NCBI GenBank assembly: GCA_963995505.1
Contig: OZ023182.1
Coordinates: 2,557,001 to 2,621,000 of the forward strand
Length of the DNA: 64,000 nucleotides
Source: Hypericum androsaemum
Taxonomy: Eukaryota; Streptophyta; Magnoliopsida; Malpighiales; Hypericaceae
Reading direction: 5' to 3'
This document shows, piece by piece, positions 38,921 through 50,754 of this stretch (its first letter is position 1; each line of letters opens with the position of its first letter). The position numbers were made by a program, and so were the translations under genes. The notes below the pieces were generated by a model. The model did no database searches. It had not been told where the DNA came from and was given only the letters and a program-made list of their open reading frames with translations.

Positions 38921-39089
38921 TAGGGATGGTAATTAGACCCTTACCCTGATGGTCTACCCTGATCCAAACCCGAAGGGTCCAAGACCCGTTGACTTTGACC
39001 AGATCTAGACCAGGATCCTGCCCGGATCCTGATATTTTAAAAGGATAAGGGCATGGATATGAATCTATAGGATCCTGCCCTGATCCACC
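38921..39089. mobile_element. Short hAT-like MITE remnant in copia gag-protease
   Basis: TAGGGATGGTAATTAGACCC at the start is the same terminus as the 738-bp hAT MITE at 18869. The right end is lost (ends TGATCCACC). GTGGATG flanks both sides (38914-38920 and 39090-39096). Confidence 0.7.
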
Positions 39090-42000
39090 GTGGATGTTCC
39101 TCCATGTTCAATTGGTCTACCTGATGGTAGTGAGGCACTAGAAATTAAGGCCAACACGATGAAGATTGGGCAAAGTTTGGAGTTGCATCATGTTTTATAT
39201 TTTTCAAACTTAGCCTACAACTTGATTTCTTTGTTTAACTTGGTACATGACTCCAAATGCATGGCCAGCTTTTCTAACAGAGTGTGTGTGTTACAACACT
39301 ACATTTCAAAGACAGTGATTGATGTGGGTGAGCAGCAAGCGGGGGTCTACATTTTGCGCACAGTGGGCAGGGTCCGAATGTGCAAGGCAGTCATGATAGA
39401 TTCTTTTTCTTTATGGCATCGTCATATGGGGCATTCTTTAAATAAACTAGTAGCTATGTTGCCTACAGATTCTAGTGATTCCTGCAAACCAAATCATTGT
39501 GATGTATGTTTGCATGCTAAACAGACTCGAAGTAGTTTTGACTTGAGTATGAATAAAGTGGAGATGCCTTTTCAGTTGATTCATTGTGACTAATGGGGGC
39601 TTTCTCGTATTGCCTCATCTTGTGGTGCACTTTACTTCTTGACAATTGTTGATGACTGTACTCGGGTTGTTTGGATTTACTTATTGGCAAAGAAGAGTGA
39701 ATTTAGCATCATCTTTCCCAAATTTTATGCAATGGTGTTGAATCAATTCAGTCACAAAATTAAGATTCTTCGCAGCGACAACATGTCACGACCCAAAATC
39801 ATGGTCGGTGACCGGCGCTAGATTATGTTAAAGATAATATAATGACCATAACCTAGCAAGCCTCAAACATAACACGTCATTCTTAGTAAGAGAATCATCT
39901 AAATATTTTTCAACAAATTTACATCTTCGAACAATCATACTTATCGTTATCTAAAACCTGGCAGGCATAATTCAAAAGTTGGAGTACACATCTCCAACAT
40001 CATATGGCCAAACTCATCCTTTTTAAAATATAACATAATTTACAAATATATTACATATTAATATAAATCTAAGTCATACGTCAAAAGGTGACAGAATATG
40101 TATAATGGAGTGACCTAGATCACAAAACCAAAAACCATCTGGAGACCTTTAAACATAGCCCGGGAATGAGGACAACGGGCTGAACTCGAATTGGGGAAGC
40201 TTCTCCAGATGCAAACACCTTTCAAGACTCTTCACCTGTTGATTAGTAAAGGATAAGTACTTTGAAATACTTAGTAAGCAAATATTATAAGTAACATGTA
40301 TTTAACCAACCAGTCATCCCCAACCAATCCAACCACATACTAACACAAAAGCTAAGACAACAAAAGACCACATCACAAATAGAGTTATCAAAGAAATCAC
40401 ATATCAAACATAATTAGAATTTCAGATAGACTTTCACAAAACACATAACATAATTCGGATGACCTTCAGATAGGTCTAGATAGTGTCACTCCCACTCCGA
40501 CACGAGGATACCATATCTTAAGGCATCATCAGAAACCAATCCGCTGGCCAAACATATCATATCATATCATATTAGAATCCTTGTATCCTCAGTATATGTG
40601 CACATATGCCAACATCTCCGGTTGGTCACGGGTAGACCTCATCATCCGTAATCCACAGTTCACATACCAAACATTCCAAAATTTCCATACATACACAACA
40701 ATCCAAAAGCAACATCAAATATCAAATAGACCAAAACCACACCGAATACCATATTTCGAATTATTCATAAGAACGCCAAAGCAAGCATATCACCCACGTC
40801 CAGTTAACTAAACACATGTTACAAAGAATATCCACTTACAAGACAATGATTGCTCAAACCATTCAAAGAGAAGCTTCGTACTTCGATTTACATCTCGTGG
40901 CCCTCGGATTCAAAACGTCGGCCAACTAGTCAAAAGAACATAAACTACTATCATTACTAACCTCTTAGCATGTAAATAGTTCCTAAGAAATATAAAAACT
41001 CATTTTATAAACCCTTAATTTCGGATTTATACAAGGTAGCCCCAAAACTATGCTAAAATTCACAAAACTATAATCTGATGTTTGATTTTTCTTCCAACTT
41101 CTATATATAAACGAATTTTAGCTTAACCCCACCTTAACCTCCTTCATATAGATCCATATTATCTTGATCAAACCTTCACCTATTAGCTTCTTCAAGGTTC
41201 AAAATAATTTCTACTCAATTAAAACAAAATCCTACAAAACTACTTACCTTTTTCTTCAAAATTGCCCAAATTTGGTCCCTTTTTCTCTCCTCCTCTTTTC
41301 CCCTTTCTTCTACACCTTTCTACACTGTTTTTCTGTCTAAAAGGCGTGGGTTTGGTGCCTAAATCCTACCCAAAATATCTTCCTTTTTGTATAGTTTAGT
41401 ACCTACCAAAAGTTGCCACCTAGCCCACTTACAACCAAATTTTTTCTTTTAGTCCTAAACTTCTCTAGCCTTCCAAAATCATTTCTAAACTTCATAATAT
41501 ATTCTAATAAGTCCCTAAAATGAGCTTTATTCAAATAGAATCACATAACAAGTCATTTTCATAAATCTTTCCAATACCGACAAAATCAGTCCTATTTCCG
41601 AGCACCTAAAATTCTGACTCTGTTCGAACCAAACTATTTCATAAATCACAAAACTAAAAGAAAAAAGTTATAGATCTATTTGTTATGAATCCACACGAAT
41701 TGAAATTGCCTAAATCGGAGTTCGGATGAGGAAGTTACGCCTATTTTACCAAATATTAATGAACTAAGCTTAAACCTTTCCGAAATCAACCTTATTAGGT
41801 TGTAACAAATTTGGTTAAAGGGTGAGGGTACCACACAAACAGCATATAGTTTCTTGCTTTATGAAAGTATCTCAGCAAAAATGGTATTATCCATCAGAGC
41901 TGCTATGTTGACATCGCTCAACAAAATGGTCGTGTGGAAAGGAAGCACCGCCACATTCTCAATGTTGGACGTGCTCTCCATTTCCAGGCAAATTTGTCTC

Positions 42001-43672
42001 TCCAATTTTAGGGTGAGTGCATTCTTACTGCCGAGTTCTTGATAATTCGTCTCTGACTCCACTCCTCGATGAGAAAAGCCCTTATGAAGTTCTCTTTTGA
42101 AAGGTTCGAACATACTCATGTATTTGCACCTTCGGGTGCCTTTGCTATGCACATCATCATCCTCGTATGAAGGATAAGTTTGGAAAGCGAGGATGCAAAT
42201 GCATGTTTGTCAGCAATCCCTTCGGAAAAAAGTATGGCAGGTCTATGATCTTGAAACTCGAGAAACATTTGTCTCACACGATATAGTATTTATTTAAGAG
42301 AGCTTCCCTTACCATAATACGTCCTCTTCAATATCTGCTGGTGTTCAGTCTGATATGGCTCTGATGATCGTAGGGGATGACACTGACCTAGTTATACCCA
42401 TAGCTGATAATGGAGGCTCTGATGTGAGGCGTGGTGGATGTGCAGATACTCTCGCTGAACCTGTTTAAACTCTTGACCCAGAGGCTATTCTTAACCCAGA
42501 GGGTGTGAGTCTGCCTGTATCTGATCCACCTGCCTCTCCAGCATCTCCGACTGATGGTGATCAAAATTTGATAGTCCCTCTTGGACGGGGACATCGGCAT
42601 CATGTGGTGCCTACTAAATATCGAGACTTTAATCTCAATCATGTCTTTGTCCACACTATGCATCGACTCTTTGACCCCCTGCTGCTGCTCTGCGCCATTC
42701 ACTGTCTTCAGGTATCGCCTACCCTATTACGAACTACATTTTTAGTGCTAAATTTGCTTCTCCTCACAGGGCATTTATTGCGGCTATTACTCTTGGTCAC
42801 GAACCTCCTCATTATGCAAAAGCTGTAAAAGATGCTTGTTGGCGTGATGCTTGTAAATTAGAGATTGATGTGCTAGAATGGAATGGCAGTTGGACGATTG
42901 AGATGTTACCTTCAGGCAAGAAACCTATTGACTGTAAATGGGTATATCGTATCAAGTATCAGTCTGACAGTTCAGTTGAGCGATACAAGGCTCGGCTGAT
43001 CATTCGAGGTGGTCGATAAACTGAAGGCTTGGACTACAATGAGACCTTTGCGCCTGTGGGAAAGATGGTTAGTTTTTTCACTTTCTTGGCCGTTGCTGCT
43101 TCTCGATCTTGGTTCTTACATCAAATGGATGTGCACAATAATTTTCTATATGGGCACGTGGCAGAAGAGGTTAATATGAAAATTTCTCCTGGCTTTGCTC
43201 ATCCTGGACTTGGGAAGGTATGCATCCTCGCAAGTCATTATATGGTTTGTGCCAGGCTCCACAAAAGTGGTTTGCCAAACTTGCCGCCTCTCTCAAGGCA
43301 TATGGATTCCATCAATCTTATGTAGACTACTATCTATTTACCTCACACCGCGATGGAGTGTATGTGTGTGTGTTGGTCTACGTTGATCATTTGATTATTG
43401 GTGGCAGTCATGAAGCTTCTATTTTTAAGCTTAAGCGCTATTTATCGCGTTGTTTTCATATGAAAGATTTTGGAGTTCTGAAGTATTTTCTTGGACTTAG
43501 CATTGCTCAAGGTCCAGATGGCATATTTTTTTACCAATGCAAGTACGCTATGGACATATTTAGCGATTGCGGGTTGTTGGGCGCTAAACCCGCTTTGTTC
43601 CCTATGGAACCGAATCACAAGCTCGTCCTTGTTCAGGGTCCTGAAATTGAGAATTCCAAGGCATTTAGTTGA
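39090..43672 (+). pseudogene. copia pol: integrase and reverse transcriptase (broken)
   Basis: The GAG-pre-integrase zinc motif is in LWHRHMGHSLNKLVAMLP and HCDVCLHAKQ. A stop follows QLIHCD at 39591. Integrase continues TIVDDCTRVVWIYLLAKK to RSDN (second catalytic Asp), where the solo LTR 39784-41837 is inserted. It resumes with [20 protein letters not shown] (third acid). RT has WVYRIKYQSDSSVERYKARL, a stop at about 43018, GLDYNETFAPVGKMVSFFTF, KSLYGLCQAPQKWFAKL and VLVYVDHLIIGG. The polymerase motif YVDD is YVDH (His codon 43388-43390). Frames change near 43215. Confidence 0.9.
39784..41837 (-). mobile_element. Solo LTR (about 2.05 kb) nested in copia integrase
   Basis: The insert begins TGTCACGACCCAAAATCATG and ends GGGTGAGGGTACCACACA (TGT…ACA ends). 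AACA occurs on both sides (39780-39783 and 41838-41841). Removing it rejoins the integrase sequence. Size, ends and absence of coding domains suit a solo LTR, probably of a Ty3-type element. Orientation is inferred from the GGTCGTGACA end being the usual 3' end. Confidence 0.7.
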
Positions 43673-44281
43673 TTGGTTGGTAGGCTAATTTATCTGATCA
43701 TTACTCGTCCTGATCTGAGCTATTGTGTGCATGTTCTATCTCAGTTCATGCAAAGTCTTCATCAGGAGCACTGGGAAGCTGCACTACGCATCGTTTACTA
43801 CTTAAAAGAGTGTCCTGGTCAAGGAATTTTTCTACGTTCTGATAGTGATCTCCAGCTGTATGCCTTTTGTGATTCGGATTGGGTCGGGTGTCCTCTCACT
43901 TGGCGTTCCTTGACTGGCTATATTGTTCAAATTGGTTTGTCTCTTATTTCATGGAAAATCAAGAAGCAGCCGACAATTTTTTGCTCTTCTGCCGAAGCTA
44001 AGTATCGCTCTATGGCCGCCACATTGTGCGAAGTACGGTGGTTAAAAATGTTGCTTCAAGACCTTGGTGTCTCGCACACTCGGCCCGTGCGCTTATTTTG
44101 TGATAGTCAATCTGCTATTCATATTGCTACTAATCTTGTGTTTCACGAGTGGATGAAGTACATTGAAGTTGATTGTCATGTTGTTCGTGATGCTGTTCAG
44201 TCGGCGGAGCTCGTTTTGAAACATGTCAGTACACACTTCCGGCTCGCCAACATTCTCACCAAATCTCTTGGACAACGTTAG
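43673..44281 (+). pseudogene. copia RNase H domain
   Basis: The frame is open for 202 codons after the stop at 43670. It carries LIYLIITRPDLSYCVHVLSQ, ALRIVYYLKECPGQGIFL, AFCDSDWVGCPLTWRSLTGY, SWKIKKQPTIFCSSAEAKYR and FCDSQSAIHIATNLVFHEWM. These are the copia RNase H motifs with acids DSDW, EAKY and DSQSA in place. It ends ILTKSLGQR, the normal end of copia pol. The domain itself looks intact but is cut off from RT. Confidence 0.9.
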
Positions 44282-44330
44282 TTTTACTTCCTTTTTCACA
44301 AATTGGACATCCGCAATCTCTATGCTCCAA

Positions 44331-44342
44331 CTTGAGGGAGAG
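44331..44342 (+). other. copia polypurine tract
   Basis: CTTGAGGGAGAG directly before the right LTR is the usual copia second-strand primer. Confidence 0.9.
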
Positions 44343-44523
44343 TATTGAGACTACTTAGGTACTTTCTTATTTTTTGTACATGTAGAGTCCTATTCTGTAT
44401 TAAGAATGTAATAGGTAGTCCCTGTAATTACGTACAGCTAGGGTTAGGGCTTGTCCAACCTGTATATATACACTTCCATTGTGTTAATGAGAGACGATCT
44501 TTTCCTCTCCACTTGATCTTTCA
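44343..44523 (+). repeat. copia 3' LTR
   Basis: Right LTR of the element. It differs from the left LTR by scattered substitutions and a few small indels, so the insertion is not recent. Confidence 0.9.
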
Positions 44524-44748
44524 GTTATCATTCAGGATTGTAAAGAGACCAGCTCACTATTTGCTGGCGTCCGTTTCTGTTATACTCGACGTGAAGCCAA
44601 TTCTGCGCTCGCGCATTTGCTAAATTTCTGGTTCCTAGTGGAACTCTTGCTTTGATGTTTACTACACCTCCGAATGAGTTCAACTCCTTATTATTGCGGA
44701 TGCTTTGGGTTGTTTGTGATTTCCTAATGCTTATTTCAATGAAGTTGA
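44524..44748 (+). pseudogene. RNase H-like domain relic, right half
   Basis: IIQDCKETSSLFAGVRFCYT and RREANSALAHLL (family HVRREANxxAHxLA) continue the frame cut at 37471 by the copia insertion. After the frame breaks, TPPNEFNSLLLRML remains. Confidence 0.65.
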
Positions 44749-45880
44749 TGTTGGATTTGTGAATGAGCCCAAAGAAGGCCCAAAGTCCAAAAGCCCAAAA
44801 GGGAAAATAGAAAGGGCCATCCCATATTGAAAAGTGGCACCAACTTTTTCTAGTTTATAAGGAGAAGCTTCTTGTTAGCTAGGAAAGAAGTTGACCACCT
44901 GGAAGGACAGCCAACTCGGACCGCGATGAGGATGGTGCATAGCACGAGCATGAGCACGAGCGTCGCTTTGCTCACTTGAAGGTCCAGGTGGAAGTAGTAA
45001 GCTGACAAGCAGAGCTCTACTGAACCTACTTTATAAATGCAATCACCGGATTCTTTCCCATCTCTTGACAAATATCTGTCGTGAGGTGGACTTTATCCAA
45101 TGCCAAGCAAAGCCCTAGAAGACTACAAGTGAAGAAATTGGGTTCAACTACTTTGTTATTAGTGGCTTGGATTATAGGCCTTAGTGAGCAAGACCTTGTA
45201 AATCATTTTTAAAAAAGGTTGAAATAAAAGTGCGCATTGGACGCAGGTCGCAATGGGCACTTTGTGGCGCACGTGCGCATCGTCGCGAGGAGCTGGAGGA
45301 GCCTTAAGTATTTTGCCCGGGTCCGGAGAGAGCTGCGCAGCTACCGAAGTGACGAGGAGCTACGAGCACCTTCCAGGATGGCCACCGAAGAGGCACGAAG
45401 GGAAGAGTTGCGAGATCCCTCGCGAAAGGGCGCCAGCACAGTCTGGGCTCGCCTGGAAGGATCCAGAAGCTACCGAAGGGCCACGAGCGCAGCCAGCCTA
45501 CCTGCTGGCCGAACGGACGCGTCCCTTCGGGGTGGCTACTTCCCTGCCTCCTCCAGCCTATAAATAGGCCTGCCCCCTTGCCATTTTCCTCATCCCAGCA
45601 GCAAGTGCATCCATAGGCATTGTTGTCTTCTCCTCTCCCCCGTTCTTCACTTACAAGTCCATCCGAAAGTTCTGGGTATATAAGAGTTCGCCCGAAAGTT
45701 TCGACATACGTGTGCAACATTCTTGGAAACGCCCTAACAGTCGTTGTATCTTGGGGACGATTGCCGTAGCCCGTACCGCACTGAAATATACGGGACAATC
45801 TCGTCTTACGGAGAAAGTGTCCAACACTTGCCTCGACTGCCGTAGATTCTAATCAAGTACAGCAACCTCCAACAACAACA
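44749..45880. mobile_element. LTR-like insertion, about 1.13 kb
   Basis: The segment begins TGTTGGATTTGTG and ends CCAACAACAACA, and is flanked by GTTGA/GTTAA. It contains a TATA box (TATAAATAGG at about 45559) and a GC-rich leader, but no coding domain. An alternative reading uses an exact 8-bp repeat, AAGTTGAT, at 44742-44749 and 45884-45891. I prefer a solo LTR, without certainty. Overlapping 100-codon open frames at 45237-45800 on both strands reflect high GC content. Confidence 0.5.
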
Positions 45881-45899
45881 GTTAAGTTGATAATTCACG

Positions 45900-46300
45900 A
45901 AAACAAAACTTATCTCTATCATGTATCCTTGTTAAAATCAAGTCAACGCCCACGATATGGATTTTTCTCTAACTACTTTTATTTTTCCGCTGCCGTCGAC
46001 AAAGGGATAGAAATGATCAACTTTCTCAAGTACAAAACTTTAACGACGAACAAACACTTAATTTGTTAAATAATGTTAAATATTTTTTGACAAAATTTTG
46101 TTATTTTTTTGTAAATTTTATCTGACTCAAATTTGAATTTATTATAATGAGTATTCGAAGACTGTTGTCATAAGAAACAAAACGTTAACGTGGGATTGCC
46201 AGAGAATATATGCATTTTTTTTAGGGTGAGAATATAGAGTAGACGCATCTTTGTTCCACGGAACAAAGTAAATTAATAATTCAGGTGTTCGACCTTCTAA
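45900..46300 (+). repeat. Dispersed repeat R, copy 5 (degenerate)
   Basis: Carries AAATCAAGTCAACGCCCACG, ATAGAAATGATCAACTTTCT, AACGTGGGATTGCCAGAGA and AACAAAGTAAATTAATAATTC. It is more diverged than other copies. Confidence 0.65.
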
Positions 46301-46429
46301 AACTGTAACGTTAATCTGCTGTTTTTTTCCGATTATGCTGCGATTGGGAAATTTTGCGGTATTTTAAAACAGTTTAAATTGAAAATTTATATTATTTATA
46401 GAAATTAATAATTTAACAAATTTTAATTC

Positions 46430-46620
46430 CCAAACGTTGTAATTACTTCACCGAGAAGTTCGCAAGAACGTTAATCAATTCGCATGAAATTTGGGTTTTT
46501 CTAATAAATTTGTTTCGTTTACAATATTCAATTTTTTTCAGCAAATTCAAAATTTGTAATCATATTTATTTTTCAAATATCATTTATTAATCAGATAAAT
46601 TGGATTTTTTGGGAAAAATA
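46430..46620 (+). repeat. Dispersed repeat R, copy 6, 5' half
   Basis: ACGTTGTAATTACTTCACCG, AAGTTCGCAAGAACG and TTTGTTTCGTTTACAATATTC match the 5' part of copy 1. The 3' half follows at 47560 after an interruption that includes a hAT MITE. Confidence 0.65.
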
Positions 46621-46869
46621 GTAATATGTATCTGTTGTATGAACAAATAGATTAACAAAAATATTATATTTTTGTTTAGTCTTTGATATTTTTCAAATCA
46701 AACTGATTAGACTTTTGATCTTAATTCCGATCACAATTCAAGTGAGTATGTGTTGGGCCACGGCATTAACTTTTTAAATTACTAAAGTGCCATCTCCAAA
46801 AACTAAAATTTTTTTTAGTCCCTAATATTTTTTGCGATGGCAATTTCAAGAGTTAGGAGTATTTTGGTA

Positions 46870-47429
46870 CTTTTAATTAGGGGTGAGCAAATAGTAATTA
46901 GAATTTGGTAAATTCGGTAAAATTTTGGTAATCGATATTTCGGGATTGGAAAATCGATATTCGGTAATCAATTCGGTAGAAAGTTTTTGAGAAATTTGAT
47001 AAATATCGGTATTCGGTAAATTTTGATAAATACCAATATTTTACCGAATTTACCAAAATAATAATTTATCAAATATATAAGCCAAATTATATATAATTTA
47101 TCAAAAAATTTCTTGGCCTCTTCAAAAAGTCGATATTCTAAATAGACTTTATACTAATTAGACTTGGTGACTTGTACTTATTAGATTAAATTTGTGTTTA
47201 TTGAAACCATGTTTTTATTTTTTGATTAAATATAATGACGAATTATAATTTTGCCAAAAAAATTCGGAAATACCAAATTTTTCAAAATTTAATTCGGTAA
47301 ATTCCGAATTTACCGAATATTATTAGGGATCGGAATTGGTAAAGCTTTTTTTAACATTTTGGTATTTGATAAATTCGGTATTCGGTAATTGAGATCGGTA
47401 AACACCGAATGCACACTCCTACTATTAAT
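46870..47429. mobile_element. hAT-type MITE, 544 bp
   Basis: The element 46878-47421 begins TAGGGGTGAGCAAA and ends TGCACACTCCTA. Flanks are CTTTTAAT and CTATTAAT (7 of 8). The interior is dense in AATTCGGTAAA and TACCGAATTT words on both strands, the same subterminal style as the other hAT elements here. Confidence 0.85.
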
Positions 47430-47559
47430 GGCAACTCATTGGAATAGTGATTGGAATTCAAATTTGAAGATTAATCAGTTTGATTTTAAAAAATTAAATA
47501 TTAAATAATACTAGACTGTCATGGTTAATCAAATAACATAGAATTCAACTATTTTGATT

Positions 47560-47810
47560 TTTTATGGAGAAACGTGGATATCAAATCTAGCCACTTGTTT
47601 TTTTTTTTAAGTCAAACTTCATGCAAAACGAGTAAATACTTGATCAATGCGCGTGGAACTACTTCACGTTATATCTAACACACACATGACATCAATTCTC
47701 CGCTTGCGTAGGCAACGGGATCCAAAGTATAAAACTCACTCTATAAATAAAATTTGAACGTGGGAATCGCTATAGATTAATTATAGAGATTTGAATTTTT
47801 CATAACAATT
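47560..47810 (+). repeat. Dispersed repeat R, copy 6, 3' half
   Basis: Carries GAGAAACGTGGATATCAAATC, ATCAATGCGCGTGG, CAATTCTCCGCTTGCGTAGGC and AACGTGGGAATCGCTATAG. Confidence 0.75.
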
Positions 47811-48029
47811 TTTTGATGCAGTTGTATCTAAAGATTTAAGACTTTGAGTTTAAAAAAAATTATGTCATCACACTAATAGAGATTTGATGCTCACCAAAAC
47901 AAAAGAAATATAGAGTCGACGCTCTAAAATTATCGAATAATATTTTAGCACGTGAAATCTATATATCACATTTTTATCGGAAAAGTTTAATTTTGGTATA
48001 TATGGTATCACAGTTTTTCACATATGATT

Positions 48030-50140
48030 CTGTTGCAGGAATAAGTGAACAAGTAATCTGAGACGGATTCTGAGTGGTCGTCCTAAAGTCGGTCTATACT
48101 ATACTAAAGCTAGAGTTAGGCTACGGGCTACGCTAGGCTACGGAAAGGAAAAGCAACAAGATAAGTAAAGTAGTTGTGTGTTGTGTTGTTGATCATCTTC
48201 TCCGGTACCCACGCTCCCTTTATATAGTACGTCCTGACCTAGCTCCATTCTTCCCGTGCAAGAAATCCCGTCATGAGTGAATATTTTATTTCCAAATAAA
48301 CCCGACTTAGAATAGAAAAATTTAAACCGTCTTCTTCAAATGAATAGATCTCATCTTCGATTAGGAATATGCCGGTCGTGCCGACCAAGCAACTGCGTCC
48401 CAAAATCTTATTCGAATCTCAAAAATTTTGGCTCTACTTAGGAAAATATAAGCCAACCAGATCCTCTCGAACCTTCTATGCAAAAGCTCATCTTAAGCCC
48501 ATCAACGCTGAAACAGCTTACTGTGTTTAGGCCTAATGCGAAGTCAAAAAAGTCCAAATCTTTTGCCTATATAGACCAAATAGTCTTCCGTTCACCAACC
48601 GCGTGAGTCCTCTAAGCGGTCTTCACCTTACCGCCCGAACCCCTAAATGGGCCTCCTTCTTCTGCCCGCAGGTCCTAGGCGGTCCGTGCCTACTGCCTTA
48701 CAGGCCCTGGGCGGCCCGTACTTACCTTCCATGAGTCCTAGGCGGCTCATACTTACCGCCCACGAGCCCAAATGGGCTGCCTACCGCCCAGGCGCCTTCC
48801 GCTTACACATCGAATGTGGTATGCCGCCTCGTAATAGGCTAGACGGCCTAATGGGCCACTTACCGAATAGCCCGGGTCACCGTATATGAATCAACTTGGA
48901 TTATTAATTTAGTACTTCAACAAAGTAAAAGCGTACATCCGGGTTTCCGCCTTGTAGGTCAAAGTACCCTTCCGGGCTCCTGTCACTTCTAAGTCCAAAG
49001 CGGGACGACGACCACTACTAAGTCCAAAGAGGGATGGCACCCACTACTAAACTTCAAGCGAGAGGACACCTACCGCCAAGTCCAAAGTGGGACAGCACCC
49101 ACTACTAAACTTCAAGCGAGAGGACACCTACCGCCAAGTCTAAAGTGGGACGGCACCCACTACTAAACTTCAAGCGAGAGGACACCTACCGCCAAGTCCA
49201 AAGTAGGACGGCGCCCACTACCAAGCTTAGAGCGGGAGGGCGCCCACCCGGACATCCACTTCAAGGGCTAGTCGTCTACCCAGACATCCACTTCAAGGAT
49301 CGAGGCACCCAACAGGACATCCACTTCAAAGGCTAGACGCCCACCCGGACATCCACTTCCAGGGCGAGGTGTCCACCCAGACATCTGCTTCAAGGGCTAG
49401 GCATCCACCCGAACATCCCCTTCAAGGGCTAGGCGTCCACCCGGATATCTACTTCAAGGGCTAGGCGTCCACCCGGACATCCACTTTAAGGGCTAGGCGT
49501 CCACCCAGACATTCACTTCAAGGATCGAGGTACCCAACCAGACATCCACTTCAAGGGCTAGGAGTCTACCCGAACATCCACTTCAAGGGCTAAGTGTCCA
49601 CCCGGACATCTGCTTCAAGGGCTAGGCATCCACCCGGACATCCCCTTCAAGAGCTAGGCGTCCACCCGGACACCCAATTCAAGGGCCGCGTCACCCACCT
49701 TTGAATCTAAAGCAAACACCCACCTTAACCTACATTGTTTACTTCCTTTCGCTCCAAATCAGAAAAAGTTATAAATTACAAAGTTGTACCACGTCTTAGC
49801 TTTCCATAGAAACTTGAATCGTCTCAATCTGAGCTCCGAATAGAAAGTTATGAGCATTTTACGTAGGAGCATTACCCAGCAGGCGGGAAGCGGACCGAAC
49901 CAAGAGCTTTGGTCTTGGAAGCCTCTATCATCACCAGTTTTGATCAAGCAAGACCATCTTCGGACTGATGGAGGGGAGACCATCGACAATCTCTTTCCAG
50001 CTTAAAATCGGAAGTGATCACTTTGAGACAACACCGTCCACCGGTCACTTTGAGACCACATCGGTCACCAGTCACCTTGTGACCACACCGGGTACCTGAA
50101 AATATGTTGACAATGCCGAGATTATTTTTATACCTCAATA
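48030..50140. repeat. GC-rich repeat block with three kinds of tandem repeat
   Basis: The start (TAGAGTTAGGCTACGGGCTACG, then a TTTATATAGTACGTCC phrase) resembles 19620-19760. Then come degenerate CCTAGGCGG/TACCGCCC repeats (48590-48880), three 60-bp units of the AAACTTCAAGCGAGAGGACA type (about 49036-49216) and a 32-bp minisatellite (49246-49693). From 49830 to 50100 there is a short triplicated phrase, GGTCACTTTGAGACCACA. No gene is supported. It may be an LTR or internal part of a large retroelement. Confidence 0.65.
49246..49693. repeat. 32-bp minisatellite, about 14 units
   Basis: The unit is ACCCGGACATCCACTTCAAG followed by GGCTAGGCGTCC, with mostly transitions between units. Two units carry GATCGAGG in place of GGCTAGG, eight units apart at most, hinting at a higher-order duplication. 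Confidence 0.92.
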
Positions 50141-50519
50141 GATTCTGGATAAAAAAAAGACATCTTGAGTACTGTGATTTGTACCTTTTTTTTACTTAGA
50201 AGTTCGAGGAGCTTTGTTAGCCAAAATCAACTCCCAACTTAAATACAACGTCATTCCTTGGGTGATGTGGGATAGCTGGAGGTAGTTGGTAGGGTTTGTA
50301 ACTTATTTTCTCTTTTCTTTTTATTAATACAGTATTTTTTCATGCAAAAAAAAATAAGTTTCTAAAAATAATATTTTTTTGCCCTTTTGCGGGTATCATG
50401 ACTAAGTTAGGTTTTGGAGGTCTAAGTTGATGATGGTTCTTAATTTGTATTCAATTTTATCATTGGATGAATCAAATATAATTTATGATTTTGATAAATT
50501 TCAAATTAAATTCATTCGA
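50141..50519. other. Intergenic DNA, nothing recognised
   Basis: Between the minisatellite block and the distal promoter of CKX copy D, with no gene signal. A CTTTTTATTAATACAGTATT tail followed by poly-A (50318-50355) could be a retroelement end. Confidence 0.45.
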
Positions 50520-50754
50520 ATTCAAACAATGGTGAGACCAAAGCCAAGATTAACAGTTGACTTTGAAATGTGATATGTCATGATTTTATTTGCAAGGCAT
50601 GTTACGTGCCTCATGCCAAAAGGCATACAGCTTAACAGCAGAAAGCATTGACAAGTGCCAAAAAGTATTTAACTTAACGGCATAAGGCATGTACAAATTT
50701 AAGAAGATACATGATTCAAACTCTGAGATGCGCCCATCGGAGAGTACTTAAGTA

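Larger units (their letters stand above)
37472..44523 (+). mobile_element. Ty1/copia LTR retrotransposon, full-length but dead, with nested inserts
   Basis: LTRs at 37472-37659 and 44343-44523 are about 180-190 bp, begin TATTGAG (ancestral TGTTGAG) and share TAGAGTCCTATTCTGTATTA, GGTTAGGGCTTGTC and CTCTCCACTTGATCTTT. The primer site TGGTATCAGAGCC directly follows the left LTR (37660-37672). The polypurine tract CTTGAGGGAGAG precedes the right LTR. Flanks GTTAA/GTTAT suggest the 5-bp target duplication. Order gag, integrase, RT, RNase H defines copia. Two inserts are nested in it: a short hAT-like piece (38921-39089) and a 2-kb solo LTR (39784-41837). Many stops make it inactive. Confidence 0.92.

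Noticed and set aside
45237..45798. Overlapping 100- to 160-codon frames on both strands
   Set aside because: High GC lowers stop frequency; three frames are open together, none matches a family, and the segment lies in an LTR-like insertion.
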